A stretch of DNA of 64,000 nucleotides, from NCBI GenBank assembly GCA_002841395.1, contig PGZM01000007.1, positions 108,688-172,687 of the forward strand, given 5' to 3'. Positions within the stretch are counted from its first letter, which is position 1; every line of letters begins with the position of its first letter. The notes under the pieces are model-generated. The model worked only from the letters and a program-made list of their open reading frames with translations, was not told the DNA's origin and searched no databases. A program made the translations under genes and the position numbers. The DNA comes from Firmicutes bacterium HGW-Firmicutes-9. GTDB taxonomy: Bacteria > Bacillota > Clostridia > Christensenellales > CAG-138. This document shows positions 48,616 through 57,882 of this stretch, in pieces.

Positions 48616-50772
48616 TTACTGCTTTTCTACCTGCTTCATCGAGAGCGAAATCCGCTTTTTCGCGACGTCCACGCCGAGTACCAGCACCTGAACCACGTCT
48701 CCGATGGATACGACTTCGCTCGGGTGCTTGATGAAGCGGTTGACGATCTCCGAGATGTGCACAAGCCCATCCTGATGCACGCCGATATCGACGAATGCGC
48801 CGAAGTCGATCACGTTTCGCACGGTTCCCGTGAGGATCATGCCCGGCACGATGTCCTTGATGTCCAGCACGTCCGTGCGCAATACAGGCTTTGGCAGCTC
48901 GTCGCGCGGGTCGCGACCGGGTTTGACGAGCTCTTTGACCACGTCGCGTAGCGTCGGCAGACCAACGCCGCATTCACTTGCCAATTTGCTTTCACCCGCC
49001 TGTTTGACGCGCTCCGGTAGATCCGAAATGCTGCCCGCGGCGACGTCCTTGAGCGTATAACCCGTGAGCGACAAAAGTTTCTCCGCAGCGGCATAGCTTT
49101 CCGGGTGTACGCCGGTGTTATCAAGCACCAGCTTGCTCTCAGGCACGCGCAAAAAGCCCGCGCACTGTTCAAACGCCTTGGGCCCCATCTTGGGCACCTT
49201 CATAAGCTGCTTTCTGCCTGTAAACGCGCCGTTTGTCTCGCGGAACGAGACGATGTTCTTCGCGAGCGTTTCGTTGAGACCAGCAACTTGCTTTAAGAGC
49301 GACGGCGACGCGGTGTTGACGTCCACACCGACGGCGTTGACGCAGTCTTCGACCACGCCTTCGAGCGTTTCGCTGAGCCGCTTTTGCGGCATATCATGCT
49401 GATATTGCCCCACGCCGATGGCCTTGGGGTCTATCTTGACGAGCTCCGCGAGCGGATCCTGCAATCTTCTTGCGATGGACACCGCCGAACGCAGGTTAAC
49501 GTCGTACTGTGGGAACTCCTCCGCCGCGAGCTTGCTCGCGGAGTAGACGGAGGCGCCCGCTTCATTAACGATCATATAGCTCACGCCGCGGTTGCGCGAG
49601 ATGAGCTCAACGGTCATCTGCTCCGTCTCGCGGGAAGCGGTGCCGTTGCCGATTGCGATGTGCTCGATGGCGTGCTTCTTCACGAGTTGTTCGAGCTTCT
49701 CAATCGCCTCTTCCTTCTGCCGCTCGCCGAACGTCGGGTAGACCACGGTGGTGTCGAGCACTTTCCCCGTGTCGCTGACCACCGCGACCTTGCAGCCGTT
49801 GCGGTAACCGGGATCGAGTCCCATTGTGACATGCCCTTTCACGGGTGGTTGCATGAGAAGCGGTTTGAGGTTGAGCGCGAAATTATGGATTGCGCCTTCG
49901 TTGGCAAGATCGGTCAGCACATTTCTCGTCTCGCGCTCCACCGAGGGAAAGATCAGACGATCGTATGCATCCTCTGCCGCGGCTTCCACAAACTTGCCCG
50001 ACTGCGTATTGGACTTCACGACGGAGCGTTTGACGGTACCGAGCGCAAGCTCGCGGTCGAGGTCGAGGTTGACCTTGAGAAAGCCTTCCTTCTCGCCGCG
50101 GTTGATCGCGAGGATCTGGTGGCTCTGCAAGCGGCTCATCGGCTGGTCAAACTGATAATAAAGGCGGTAGACAGAGTCTTCCTCCTTGGCGGCGACGGAG
50201 CCGACCTTCGCGTTTTTTGCGATCACATCGCGCAGCTTCTGGCGGATGCTTGCATCGTCGGAGATCGTTTCGGCGATGATATCGGATGCTCCCGCGAGCG
50301 CTTCTTCAACCGTGTTCACGCCCTTTTCCGGGTCGATGAACGATTGCGCGAGCGCTTCCGGCGCGGGCAGGCCGATGCCTTGTATGAGAATCTTCGTCGC
50401 GAGCGATTCTAAGCCCTTCTCTTTGGCGATGGTCGCGCGCGTACGCCGCTTTTGCTTGTAGGGACGATATAAATCTTCCAGCACGGCGAGCGTTTTTGCT
50501 TCGTCGATCTGTTTGGAGAGTTCGTCGGTGAGCTTATCCTGCGCCAGAATCGCCTTTTTGATCTCCTCGCGCCGCTCAGCAAGGTTTCTCAGATACGTCA
50601 ACCGGTCAGCCAGATCGCGCAGGGTTGTGTCGTCCATCGTGCCGTGCATCTCCTTGCGATAGCGCGCGATGAACGGGATCGTATATCCCTCGTCGATCAG
50701 ATCGACGACGTTTTTGACATGCATTTCGTTCTTGTTAAACTCTTTTGCAAGTAGTTGAATCTCTGTTTCCAT
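48616..50772 (-). CDS. tex: Tex family S1-domain RNA-binding accessory protein
   Basis: 718-residue cytoplasmic protein with the Tex arrangement: helical N-terminal domain, YqgF/RNase H-like domain (VTMGLDPGYRNGCKVAVVSD at about 322-341), a helix-hairpin-helix region (VGVDVNTASPSLLKQVAGLN and the repeats after it) and a C-terminal S1 domain (PGMILTGTVRNVIDFGAFVD). Tex binds nucleic acid and influences transcription. ATG at 50772 follows GGGAGCGAAC; 23 upstream codons lack support. The XdhC-like gene follows in the same direction. Confidence 0.95.
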   Translation of the reverse strand: METEIQLLAKEFNKNEMHVKNVVDLIDEGYTIPFIARYRKEMHGTMDDTTLRDLADRLTYLRNLAERREEIKKAILAQDKLTDELSKQIDEAKTLAVLEDLYRPYKQKRRTRATIAKEKGLESLATKILIQGIGLPAPEALAQSFIDPEKGVNTVEEALAGASDIIAETISDDASIRQKLRDVIAKNAKVGSVAAKEEDSVYRLYYQFDQPMSRLQSHQILAINRGEKEGFLKVNLDLDRELALGTVKRSVVKSNTQSGKFVEAAAEDAYDRLIFPSVERETRNVLTDLANEGAIHNFALNLKPLLMQPPVKGHVTMGLDPGYRNGCKVAVVSDTGKVLDTTVVYPTFGERQKEEAIEKLEQLVKKHAIEHIAIGNGTASRETEQMTVELISRNRGVSYMIVNEAGASVYSASKLAAEEFPQYDVNLRSAVSIARRLQDPLAELVKIDPKAIGVGQYQHDMPQKRLSETLEGVVEDCVNAVGVDVNTASPSLLKQVAGLNETLAKNIVSFRETNGAFTGRKQLMKVPKMGPKAFEQCAGFLRVPESKLVLDNTGVHPESYAAAEKLLSLTGYTLKDVAAGSISDLPERVKQAGESKLASECGVGLPTLRDVVKELVKPGRDPRDELPKPVLRTDVLDIKDIVPGMILTGTVRNVIDFGAFVDIGVHQDGLVHISEIVNRFIKHPSEVVSIGDVVQVLVLGVDVAKKRISLSMKQVEKQ

Positions 50773-50938
50773 GTTCGCTCCCTGTTGTTTCTGCGCCCGA
50801 AACGATGTAGGCAGGCGCATGTTTCCGCCGGAAAGCATCACCTCCGGCGTAGGGTTATTTTATCACAAACACACCATGCGCGAAACAAAAAGAAAGCGCG
50901 CTCGTTTCCCGGCGCGCCTTGTTGTGTTCTCGTTTTGC

Positions 50939-52696
50939 TCAACGTCCTTCTTTCAGCGCTATAAATCGCTCCAACGCGGTGAGCGGCATTGGCAGCCCGC
51001 GGTAGAATCCCTGCACCCGATCGCAGCCCGCGCGGCGCACAAATTTCAACTGCTCCTCGGTCTCTACGCCTTCTGCTACGATCTCCGCGCCGAGCGTATG
51101 CCCAAGGCGCGCGATCATCTTCGTCAGCACAGCCGCGCTTGGATCCTGTATGAACACTTTATCGATCTTCAGCGTCGATACCTTGAGGTCTTTGAGCAGC
51201 CCAAGCGAAGAATAACCCGTGCCGAAGTCGTCCAGCGCGATACGTACGCCGTGCTTGTGCAGGGCGTTCAGCTTCTCGATGGCGTGAAGGGTGCGGTTGA
51301 TCAGCACAGATTCCGTGACCTCAATCTCCAACAGACTCGGCTTGAGTCCCGTTTCGGACAACAAACCCAAAACCTGATCAACGAAATCGTCCACACGCAG
51401 CTGCACGCCAGACACATTAACAGCCATACAAAACTCTGTGCCACATCGCTCATTGAGTTGGCACAGGGTCTCAATTGCGTTTCGCATCACCCATGCGCCA
51501 ATCGGTAAAATTTGCCTGCTTTCTTCCGCTACGCTGATGAATTCCAACGGGGAGACATCACCCAACGCAGCGCTATGCCAGCGAAGCAACGCCTCAAATC
51601 CCAGTATCCGATCCGTGGCGGACGATATCTGCGGCTGAAAGAACAGTTCAAACTCTTCACGTTCCAACGCTTTCGGCAGCTCGTTACGGATGCGTGTGCG
51701 ATGCAACAGCTCCAGCCCGATCTCTTCGTCATAAAATCCGATGGGTTCGCCAAGCTCTTTTGCCTGAAAGAGCGCAAGGTTCGCCTTCATGATCAAATCG
51801 TCACGATCGACTGAATCCTTGGGGTAGCACGCCACGCCGCAGCTCGCGGTGATATAAAATACGCCTTCCTCCACTTTGATCGGCGTGCGAATCGCTTCGT
51901 TTACGAGGGCAAGTGTTCTCCTCGCCTCTACTGTGTCACACTTGGAGGAGTAAAGCAGTACAAGGTCTGTTCCGGTCATGCTGAAAAACATGTCCGGCGG
52001 ATTGACAAGCTCTTTTAGCCGCTGCGCGATAGCGCGCATGATCTCGTCACTGAGCACGCTGCCGTAGGTTGCGAGAATCTCCGCGAGGTTGTCCGGCGTA
52101 AAAATTGCGAGCATAAAGCCCTTGCGCTCCGGCTTGTGCGCCATTCGTTCCGCCATCGCTTCATAGAGACTCGCGCGGTTGGGCAATCCCGAAATCGGTT
52201 CTTCATGCGCAAGGCGGTAGTTTTCCTGTTGCTGCGCGCGGAGTTCTTCCGCCGTCATTTGAAGGGTTCGTTGTTCCTTGATAAAATTCGAAATATCACT
52301 GACCGTGACCGCCACATGCTCCGGTTTCGGGGAGAAAGCGAGCAACTTGTACCATTTATCAAAAGCTGCAGAATAATTCGAGATCTGCTCCGAGATGCCT
52401 GTTTTTCCAACGCGACCAAAACATTCGATCCAGTATTTCTCTGTTTCCGGGAATAACGAGAGCGCTCTTTTGCCGACGATTTCTTCGCGCGTTTTCCCGG
52501 TCTCAATTTCAAAAGCACGGTTGACCGCGAGAAACTCATAGTCCACAGTGCGCCCTTCTTCGTCATAAATCATACGATAATACGAGAACGGGCTGATCAT
52601 GTTGTCTATTAAAAGGCGCAACTCTTCTAACGAGAGTTCTTGGCCCGCGAAAGGTTCTTCATCATGTATTCTGTTCTTCTTCTCATTCCGGATCAT
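50939..52696 (-). CDS. PAS, degenerate GGDEF and EAL protein (c-di-GMP phosphodiesterase)
   Basis: 585-residue cytoplasmic signalling protein. A PAS domain (about 30-145, FLAVNRAFEIETGKTREEIV) is followed by a GGDEF-fold domain (about 165-320) whose signature is replaced by MTGTDLVLLY, so it cannot be a cyclase. The EAL domain (about 330-580) keeps LGFEALLRW, the Glu/Asp set EIEVTESVLI, IALDDFGTGYSSLGL, EIVAEGVETEEQ and DRVQGFYRGLPM, so hydrolysis of c-di-GMP should work. GGAGGG precedes the ATG. No transmembrane segment. It may oppose the GGDEF protein at 15342. Confidence 0.92.
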   Translation of the reverse strand: MIRNEKKNRIHDEEPFAGQELSLEELRLLIDNMISPFSYYRMIYDEEGRTVDYEFLAVNRAFEIETGKTREEIVGKRALSLFPETEKYWIECFGRVGKTGISEQISNYSAAFDKWYKLLAFSPKPEHVAVTVSDISNFIKEQRTLQMTAEELRAQQQENYRLAHEEPISGLPNRASLYEAMAERMAHKPERKGFMLAIFTPDNLAEILATYGSVLSDEIMRAIAQRLKELVNPPDMFFSMTGTDLVLLYSSKCDTVEARRTLALVNEAIRTPIKVEEGVFYITASCGVACYPKDSVDRDDLIMKANLALFQAKELGEPIGFYDEEIGLELLHRTRIRNELPKALEREEFELFFQPQISSATDRILGFEALLRWHSAALGDVSPLEFISVAEESRQILPIGAWVMRNAIETLCQLNERCGTEFCMAVNVSGVQLRVDDFVDQVLGLLSETGLKPSLLEIEVTESVLINRTLHAIEKLNALHKHGVRIALDDFGTGYSSLGLLKDLKVSTLKIDKVFIQDPSAAVLTKMIARLGHTLGAEIVAEGVETEEQLKFVRRAGCDRVQGFYRGLPMPLTALERFIALKEGR

Positions 52697-52951
52697 ATTC
52701 CCTCCATCTCAACTGGGTATATTCCTCTTGAAAACTTCGGGACCTGTTCTTTGGGTAATCACTTGGACAGTCTGTCGATCTTCGCTGTGTTTTCATCATG
52801 TGCTTCGTAATGAACATGCACAATCTGGCAAAACAACGAATATTCCTGAAACAAAGACTGTGTCAATAGAGAACGCTTACCATTTTCATTGTAAATCCGT
52901 TCGTCATTGCCGTCAACTAAGCGAAAAAACGACTGCTTCTCAGCATACGTG

Positions 52952-55087
52952 TTATGACAAGTTAATATTCTGCCGCAGTAGATCGCCATCCTTCGAGCTG
53001 CCGCCGACAAAGAGCGTAAACTCGCCCGGCTCCACCACGCGCAATTCATCCGGCAAAAGGAGCGAGAAGTCATCCCGCTTGAGCTGAAACACGAGTTCGC
53101 GGGACTCGCCCGCCTCCAGAGTTACCTTTTGGAACGCGATGAGACGCTTAACCGGCGTGATCACGCTGCTGACGAGATCGCGCACGTAGACCTGCGCCGT
53201 CTCGCTGCCCGCTCTTGCGCCGGTATTTGTAAGCCGGACGGATAGCTGCAGCGTTTGCGCGTCAACGTGTACGTTTTCATAAGCAAACGACGTATAGGAC
53301 AACCCTTCGCCGAAGACAAACAACGGCGTATCCGGCAGATCGACATATTTTCCGCCATGCCAACCAGGCATACTATTATAGTAAACGGGTATCTGGCCGC
53401 TATGCCGCGGGAAGCTGATCGGCAGCTTGCCGGACGGGTTGAGCGCGCCGAAAATCGCCTCCGCAACCGCCTGTCCACCATACATGCCGCCGTTGAATGC
53501 GGCGATAAATGCGGCGGACTCCTCCGCTACCTTGGTCATGCACAGCGGTTTGGTCGCGATCAGCACGGTTACGACGGGTTTTCCGAGTGCGCGCAGTCGA
53601 AAAAACAGCTCCTCCTGCCGATTGGAGAGCGAAAGATCCGCGCGATCGCGGAACTCGCCTGACTGCTCGATGACGTCGCCCACCGCGAGCACGATGAAAT
53701 CCGCGTCCTGCGCCGCCGCAACCGCAGCGTCTAGATCGTCCGCCTCGTTCGGCAGCGGGCCGCAGCCGCGCGCGTACGTTACCGCAATGCCATGCGGTTC
53801 GGCAAGCATCTGCACGCCCTCGAGCAAGGTTACATACGGTCGCGCGGGTGTGGTTTTCGGGCTCGGATGCGGATGGGTAAAATACGTCCAGTCGCCATAT
53901 TGCGCGCGAATGTCGTCCGCGTTTGCGCCGATGACCGCAATGCTGCGAATCGATGGATCCAGCGGTAGCGCGCCGTCATTTTTCAGCAGCGTTACGCTCT
54001 CCCGCGCGGCGGCAAGCGCGCTCTCCCGATGCTCCGCGCAGCCGAGACAGGCGGGCGTTCCGCGATCCTGTGGGCGTTCCAGCAGTCCCATCGCGATCTT
54101 AACGCGCAGAATATTCCTCACAGCCTCGTCCAGCACGGATTCGTCCAGCTTTCCGCTCTCGACAAGGCGAATCGCGCTTTCATAAAACGCGGTTGTGGTC
54201 ATCATCATGTCGTTGCCGGCGCGGGCTGCCAGGAGCGACGCTTCATCGATATCAGCTGCGACATGCTGATTGTTCACGAGGCTTGCGACGTTGTCCCAGT
54301 CGGTCACGACAAATCCCGCAAACCCAAGCTCGTCCCGCAAAATCGTGCGCATCGCCCGTTCACTTGCGGTAAACGGCGTGCCGTCGATCGAGCCGTATGC
54401 GGTCATGATGGTTGCGACGCCCGCCTCCACCGCACGCGCAAACGGCGGCAGAAACGTCTCCTTCAGCTTACGAAACGTCATCTCTGTGTCGACGGAGTCG
54501 CGCCCGCCAACCGCGTCACCGTAGCCGATATAGTGTTTCGCGCAGGCAAGAATGTGTTCTCCGTCCGAGATGTCGTCTCCCTGATATCCGCGGACAATCG
54601 CGGCGCCCAGCTCGCCCGCGAGATACGGGTCCTCGCCAAACGTTTCGTCGATCCTGCCCCAGCGCGTATCGCGTCCCAGGCACAACACGGGAGAAAACGT
54701 CCAATGCAGCCCGTCCGCCGCGACCTCGCGCGCGGTCACGCGACCCATCTCCTCCGCGATTTCGGGATTCCAGCTGCAGGCCGCGGCAAGTTGAGACGGA
54801 AAGATCACGGCCTGCTGATTCAGCCCGTGTCCGTGGATGGCGTCGATGCCGAACAGCACGGGGATACCGAGGCGCGTGCCCATCGCCGCCGCCTGAATCT
54901 CCCGCGCGTCGTTGCCCAATACATGCAGAAACGAGCCCGCGCCGCGCTTCGCCCACATCAGCGCTTCTTCGCGCGTGACGTAAGCAAACGGCACCTGCAC
55001 CATCTGCGCGGCCTTTTCCGCAAGGGTCATTTTCGAAAGAATTTCGTTTGCACGGGCGTTGACCGCTGGCGTATTCCAAGACACCAT
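52952..55087 (-). CDS. Glycoside hydrolase family 3 beta-glucosidase-type enzyme
   Basis: 711-residue cytoplasmic glycosidase without signal peptide. GH3 N-domain with GIDAIHGHGLNQQAVIFPSQ, KHYIGYGDAVGGRD and the nucleophile Asp in GFVVTDWDNVASLV; GH3 C-domain with DLSLSNRQEELFFRLRALGK and GKLPISFPRHSGQIPVYYN; a fibronectin-III-like C-terminal domain (about 615-700). This is the BglX layout; beta-glucosidase or xylosidase activity is likely, with the substrate unknown. AGGAGACAAT precedes the ATG. The 255 bp after it (52697-52951) shows no gene. Confidence 0.94.
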   Translation of the reverse strand: MVSWNTPAVNARANEILSKMTLAEKAAQMVQVPFAYVTREEALMWAKRGAGSFLHVLGNDAREIQAAAMGTRLGIPVLFGIDAIHGHGLNQQAVIFPSQLAAACSWNPEIAEEMGRVTAREVAADGLHWTFSPVLCLGRDTRWGRIDETFGEDPYLAGELGAAIVRGYQGDDISDGEHILACAKHYIGYGDAVGGRDSVDTEMTFRKLKETFLPPFARAVEAGVATIMTAYGSIDGTPFTASERAMRTILRDELGFAGFVVTDWDNVASLVNNQHVAADIDEASLLAARAGNDMMMTTTAFYESAIRLVESGKLDESVLDEAVRNILRVKIAMGLLERPQDRGTPACLGCAEHRESALAAARESVTLLKNDGALPLDPSIRSIAVIGANADDIRAQYGDWTYFTHPHPSPKTTPARPYVTLLEGVQMLAEPHGIAVTYARGCGPLPNEADDLDAAVAAAQDADFIVLAVGDVIEQSGEFRDRADLSLSNRQEELFFRLRALGKPVVTVLIATKPLCMTKVAEESAAFIAAFNGGMYGGQAVAEAIFGALNPSGKLPISFPRHSGQIPVYYNSMPGWHGGKYVDLPDTPLFVFGEGLSYTSFAYENVHVDAQTLQLSVRLTNTGARAGSETAQVYVRDLVSSVITPVKRLIAFQKVTLEAGESRELVFQLKRDDFSLLLPDELRVVEPGEFTLFVGGSSKDGDLLRQNINLS

Positions 55088-55247
55088 ATTGTCTCCTAAC
55101 TGCCGCGCAGCGCAGCATAAAAGATTTGTTATGTTGGATTTGAGATTATAGATGACTACTGATATTATAAGTCCTACCAGACACTGGTGCCAAAAGTTAA
55201 TTTTTACTTATCTGTCGTGTTTCAACTCGGTTTTATGGGGGTATCAC

Positions 55248-56225
55248 ATGATCAGCCGCACCAAATATCAACTCGACAAGGCGACCATCCTGCAACTGTT
55301 TGCCAAAGCAGGCATTCCAAACGTTACCCATGCGGAGCCTTTGGGCGACGGGGAGTTCAACGCGGTCTATCTCGCGCATGCGGATCAGCAGGACTATGTG
55401 CTCAAGGTCGCGCCGCGAGTCAGCGCACCGGTGATGCGCTATGAGCAGAGCATGATGGAGAGTGAAGTATTTTGGTATGAACAGTTGAGAGCAGACACCG
55501 ATATCCGCGTTCCAAAGGTTTTTGCCGCCGATTTCTCACGCGAGCTGCTGCCCGTGCCATATTTCATTATGGAATTTTTACCAGGCGATCCGCTGAACAA
55601 GGCCGTCCTCACACCGGAAGAACGCGCAGAAGTCGACCGCATGCTTCCCGCGATGGCGACGCAGTTGCACGCAATCTCAAACGCGCGGTTCGGTTATGTG
55701 CAAAACGCGTTGTACGACAACTGGTACACGGCGATCCATGCGTTTGTCTCGCAAACGCTGGAGGATTGCGCGCGAAAAAAACGCCGCTCCCGCAGAGGGG
55801 AACGGCTGCTTCGTTTGATTGAACAGCATCGCGCTATCCTGGAGCCCGTCGCGGGCTGCATGGTCAACTTTGACATCTGGCCCGCCAACAGCATTGTACA
55901 GCGGGAAGACGGCAACATCCGCTTGTGCTGGATCGACCCGGAACGCTGCTTCTGGGGCGATCGGATGTTCGACTTCGTCTGTTTTACGTTTCATCAGCCG
56001 CTGTCGGACAAGCCTGACGTGATCGCGGCCTATAACGCCGCGGCGAAAACGCCCATAACGCTATCAAAAGAAGAGCAGCTTCGCTTTGCCATCGGGCAAG
56101 GGTATCTTTCTTTGATCATGGAGACCGAAAAATATTATCGCTACTCGCCGCTCAACTACGGCTGGTGGCGCAACGTAATCGCCTGCCGCCTGCTCTATCG
56201 CGCCGCATTCGCCGCGCTGTCATAA
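55248..56225 (+). CDS. APH-fold small-molecule kinase (aminoglycoside phosphotransferase family)
   Basis: 325-residue kinase-like protein. Ligand-binding features are EFNAVYLAHADQQDYVLKVA (ATP-binding Lys) and, in the catalytic loop, MVNFDIWPANSIV in place of HGDLHPGN, which keeps Asp and Asn, then WIDPERCFWGDRMFDF as the metal-binding DFG equivalent. Resistance is not implied; choline, sugar or other hydroxy substrates are common in this family. ATG at 55248 has GGGGG about 8 bp upstream; the earlier ATG at 55152 lacks support. Ends 10 bp before the convergent DUF1576 gene. Confidence 0.85.
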   Translation: MISRTKYQLDKATILQLFAKAGIPNVTHAEPLGDGEFNAVYLAHADQQDYVLKVAPRVSAPVMRYEQSMMESEVFWYEQLRADTDIRVPKVFAADFSRELLPVPYFIMEFLPGDPLNKAVLTPEERAEVDRMLPAMATQLHAISNARFGYVQNALYDNWYTAIHAFVSQTLEDCARKKRRSRRGERLLRLIEQHRAILEPVAGCMVNFDIWPANSIVQREDGNIRLCWIDPERCFWGDRMFDFVCFTFHQPLSDKPDVIAAYNAAAKTPITLSKEEQLRFAIGQGYLSLIMETEKYYRYSPLNYGWWRNVIACRLLYRAAFAALS

Positions 56226-56235
56226 GCCCGATGCG

Positions 56236-57621
56236 CTATTGCCGATCGGGATGCGGTCGTATCTTCGGCACATTGCCAATGAACCGTTTCGGCAGTGCTT
56301 CGATCAGCGGCACGAGAAACGCGGCAACGATGCCCGCCGAGAAACCGGTGTTGTAGAGGTTCATCCCTCCGTGCATCACACCGGACGACAACGCAACGGA
56401 AGAGTTTAAGAACCCCGCGACAACGCCCCAAGCCCAGCCGTAATGTCCCGCAACCGGTGCGAGACTTGTGCCAAACAGCGCCGCAAGTAGCACCGCGGGG
56501 TCGTTGATGTTCCAGACTTTGGTAAGGCTGCCCAGTACCACACCGAGCATCACGGGTACGACATTTCGCGTGTGCTTCCCGCAAGCGCCGAACCCGGCGA
56601 TGGTCAGTATCCCGCCGATGGTCGGACCGTTGAGCGGACCTGTGACCAGCAGCACATAGCCCGTTGCGACAAAACCGTTGATCCCCATGTTCAAAAGCGC
56701 GGCCCCGAATCCCGCCAGCTCGGAAAAATCCTTGCAGGACTGCCCCGATTCGCGAAATATCTTCCGGAGTCCCAAGATCGGATGCGGGCTGAGAAAGTAT
56801 CCCGTCAGCGTGAAAAACGAAAACAGCAGGAGGAGAAACACGCCGAACAGCGCGTCGTTCCCGTCGCTCCAGAACATGTTGAACCCTGTTTTATAACCAT
56901 AGGATTTGAGGATGGAGACAACCACCGTGCCGATGATACCCGCCGTGAACCCGACGTTATAAAGACTGAATCCCTTGTGAACCTGTTTTAGGTGCGCGGC
57001 AAGCGGCGGCGCAACAAGACCCACACACATGCCGATCAGAATGCCGAGAGGCACGCCTATTTGCTCCGGTAGATGCAGCACAAAGGCGCACTCCGTCACG
57101 ATGGGCGCTAAACTCGTCGCAAACAGCGCGGTATAAATGTGCTCGGTAAACGGCTCGCGTTTGAGGCGCGCATATAACCACGTGCCAAACATCAGCGGCC
57201 AGACGTTGTAAATGTTCTTCCCAAACAGACCAAAGCTGCCCATGAGAAACACGCCCACGACGGTAATGCCCCGAAACGGCGCACGATGCGACAACAAAAG
57301 CAACACCGAGAGCAGCATCAAAAGACCCGCGTTGACAAACGCAGCCCCGATGCCGCCGAGGGCGACATAGTCCGTGATGAGAATGTTGGTCGATTGTATG
57401 ATGCGGGAGAAGCCTGCAAGAATCGCTTCCGGCTTGCTCTGCGTCAGGCCGAACAGGATGAACAGCAGCGAGGTAAATGCTAGCACGGCATAGCCGAATT
57501 GATTCTCGCGCGTTCGTGCGGATCGAAGCGGTTTCATCGCTTCGTATTTGTCGGTCGTTTGGTTTCTATTTTCCGAGGTTATGGTCGGAGCAGCTTGGCA
57601 ATCGCGTGACAGCCTGGTCAA
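56236..57621 (-). CDS. DUF1576 membrane protein
   Basis: 461-residue polytopic membrane protein, about 12 helices, of the uncharacterised DUF1576 family. Two similar halves can be seen: FGKNIYNVWPLMFGTWLYAR and HKGFSLYNVGFTAGIIGTVV in the first, FGACGKHTRNVVPVMLGVVL and HGGMNLYNTGFSAGIVAAFL in the second, pointing to an internal inverted-repeat transporter fold. Function unknown. TTG at 57621 is the best start, 6 bp from AAGGAGG; an ATG at 57537 has a weak ribosome binding site. The upstream 260 bp (57622-57882) hold no gene. Confidence 0.88.
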   Translation of the reverse strand: MTRLSRDCQAAPTITSENRNQTTDKYEAMKPLRSARTRENQFGYAVLAFTSLLFILFGLTQSKPEAILAGFSRIIQSTNILITDYVALGGIGAAFVNAGLLMLLSVLLLLSHRAPFRGITVVGVFLMGSFGLFGKNIYNVWPLMFGTWLYARLKREPFTEHIYTALFATSLAPIVTECAFVLHLPEQIGVPLGILIGMCVGLVAPPLAAHLKQVHKGFSLYNVGFTAGIIGTVVVSILKSYGYKTGFNMFWSDGNDALFGVFLLLLFSFFTLTGYFLSPHPILGLRKIFRESGQSCKDFSELAGFGAALLNMGINGFVATGYVLLVTGPLNGPTIGGILTIAGFGACGKHTRNVVPVMLGVVLGSLTKVWNINDPAVLLAALFGTSLAPVAGHYGWAWGVVAGFLNSSVALSSGVMHGGMNLYNTGFSAGIVAAFLVPLIEALPKRFIGNVPKIRPHPDRQ

Positions 57622-57835
57622 GGTATCCCTCCTTCTGTTTTGACGGGATATCGGCACGGGTTGCTTACGTCCAAGGCAAAGGCATCGTCCTGTTTTCGTA
57701 TCTTGGGTTTCCGCAGGGGATGCGTTGCATCAGGCGCGCGGTTCGTCATGTGTTGTTCCGATATGAAGTTGTCCAGTTTCTGACTTTATCGTATCATGCC
57801 GCTCATCCGGATTTCCATATAAATATTTCAGGAGC

Positions 57836-57864
57836 GAAAAGAGCGGGGGCATTTGTCCCCGCTC
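57836..57864 (-). terminator. Terminator of the SulP gene
   Basis: GAGCGGGG pairs with CCCCGCTC; on the minus strand TTTTCGC follows. It lies 19 bp past the SulP stop codon. Confidence 0.75.
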
Positions 57865-57882
57865 TTGTGTTGCGATACGATG

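Noticed and set aside
48590..48973. N-terminal extension of the XdhC-like frame
   Set aside because: Overlaps the 3' end of tex, is Arg-rich and low-complexity, and a good ribosome binding site supports the ATG at 48589.
54029..55099. 356-codon antisense frame over the GH3 gene
   Set aside because: Shadow of a high-GC coding region with no family resemblance.
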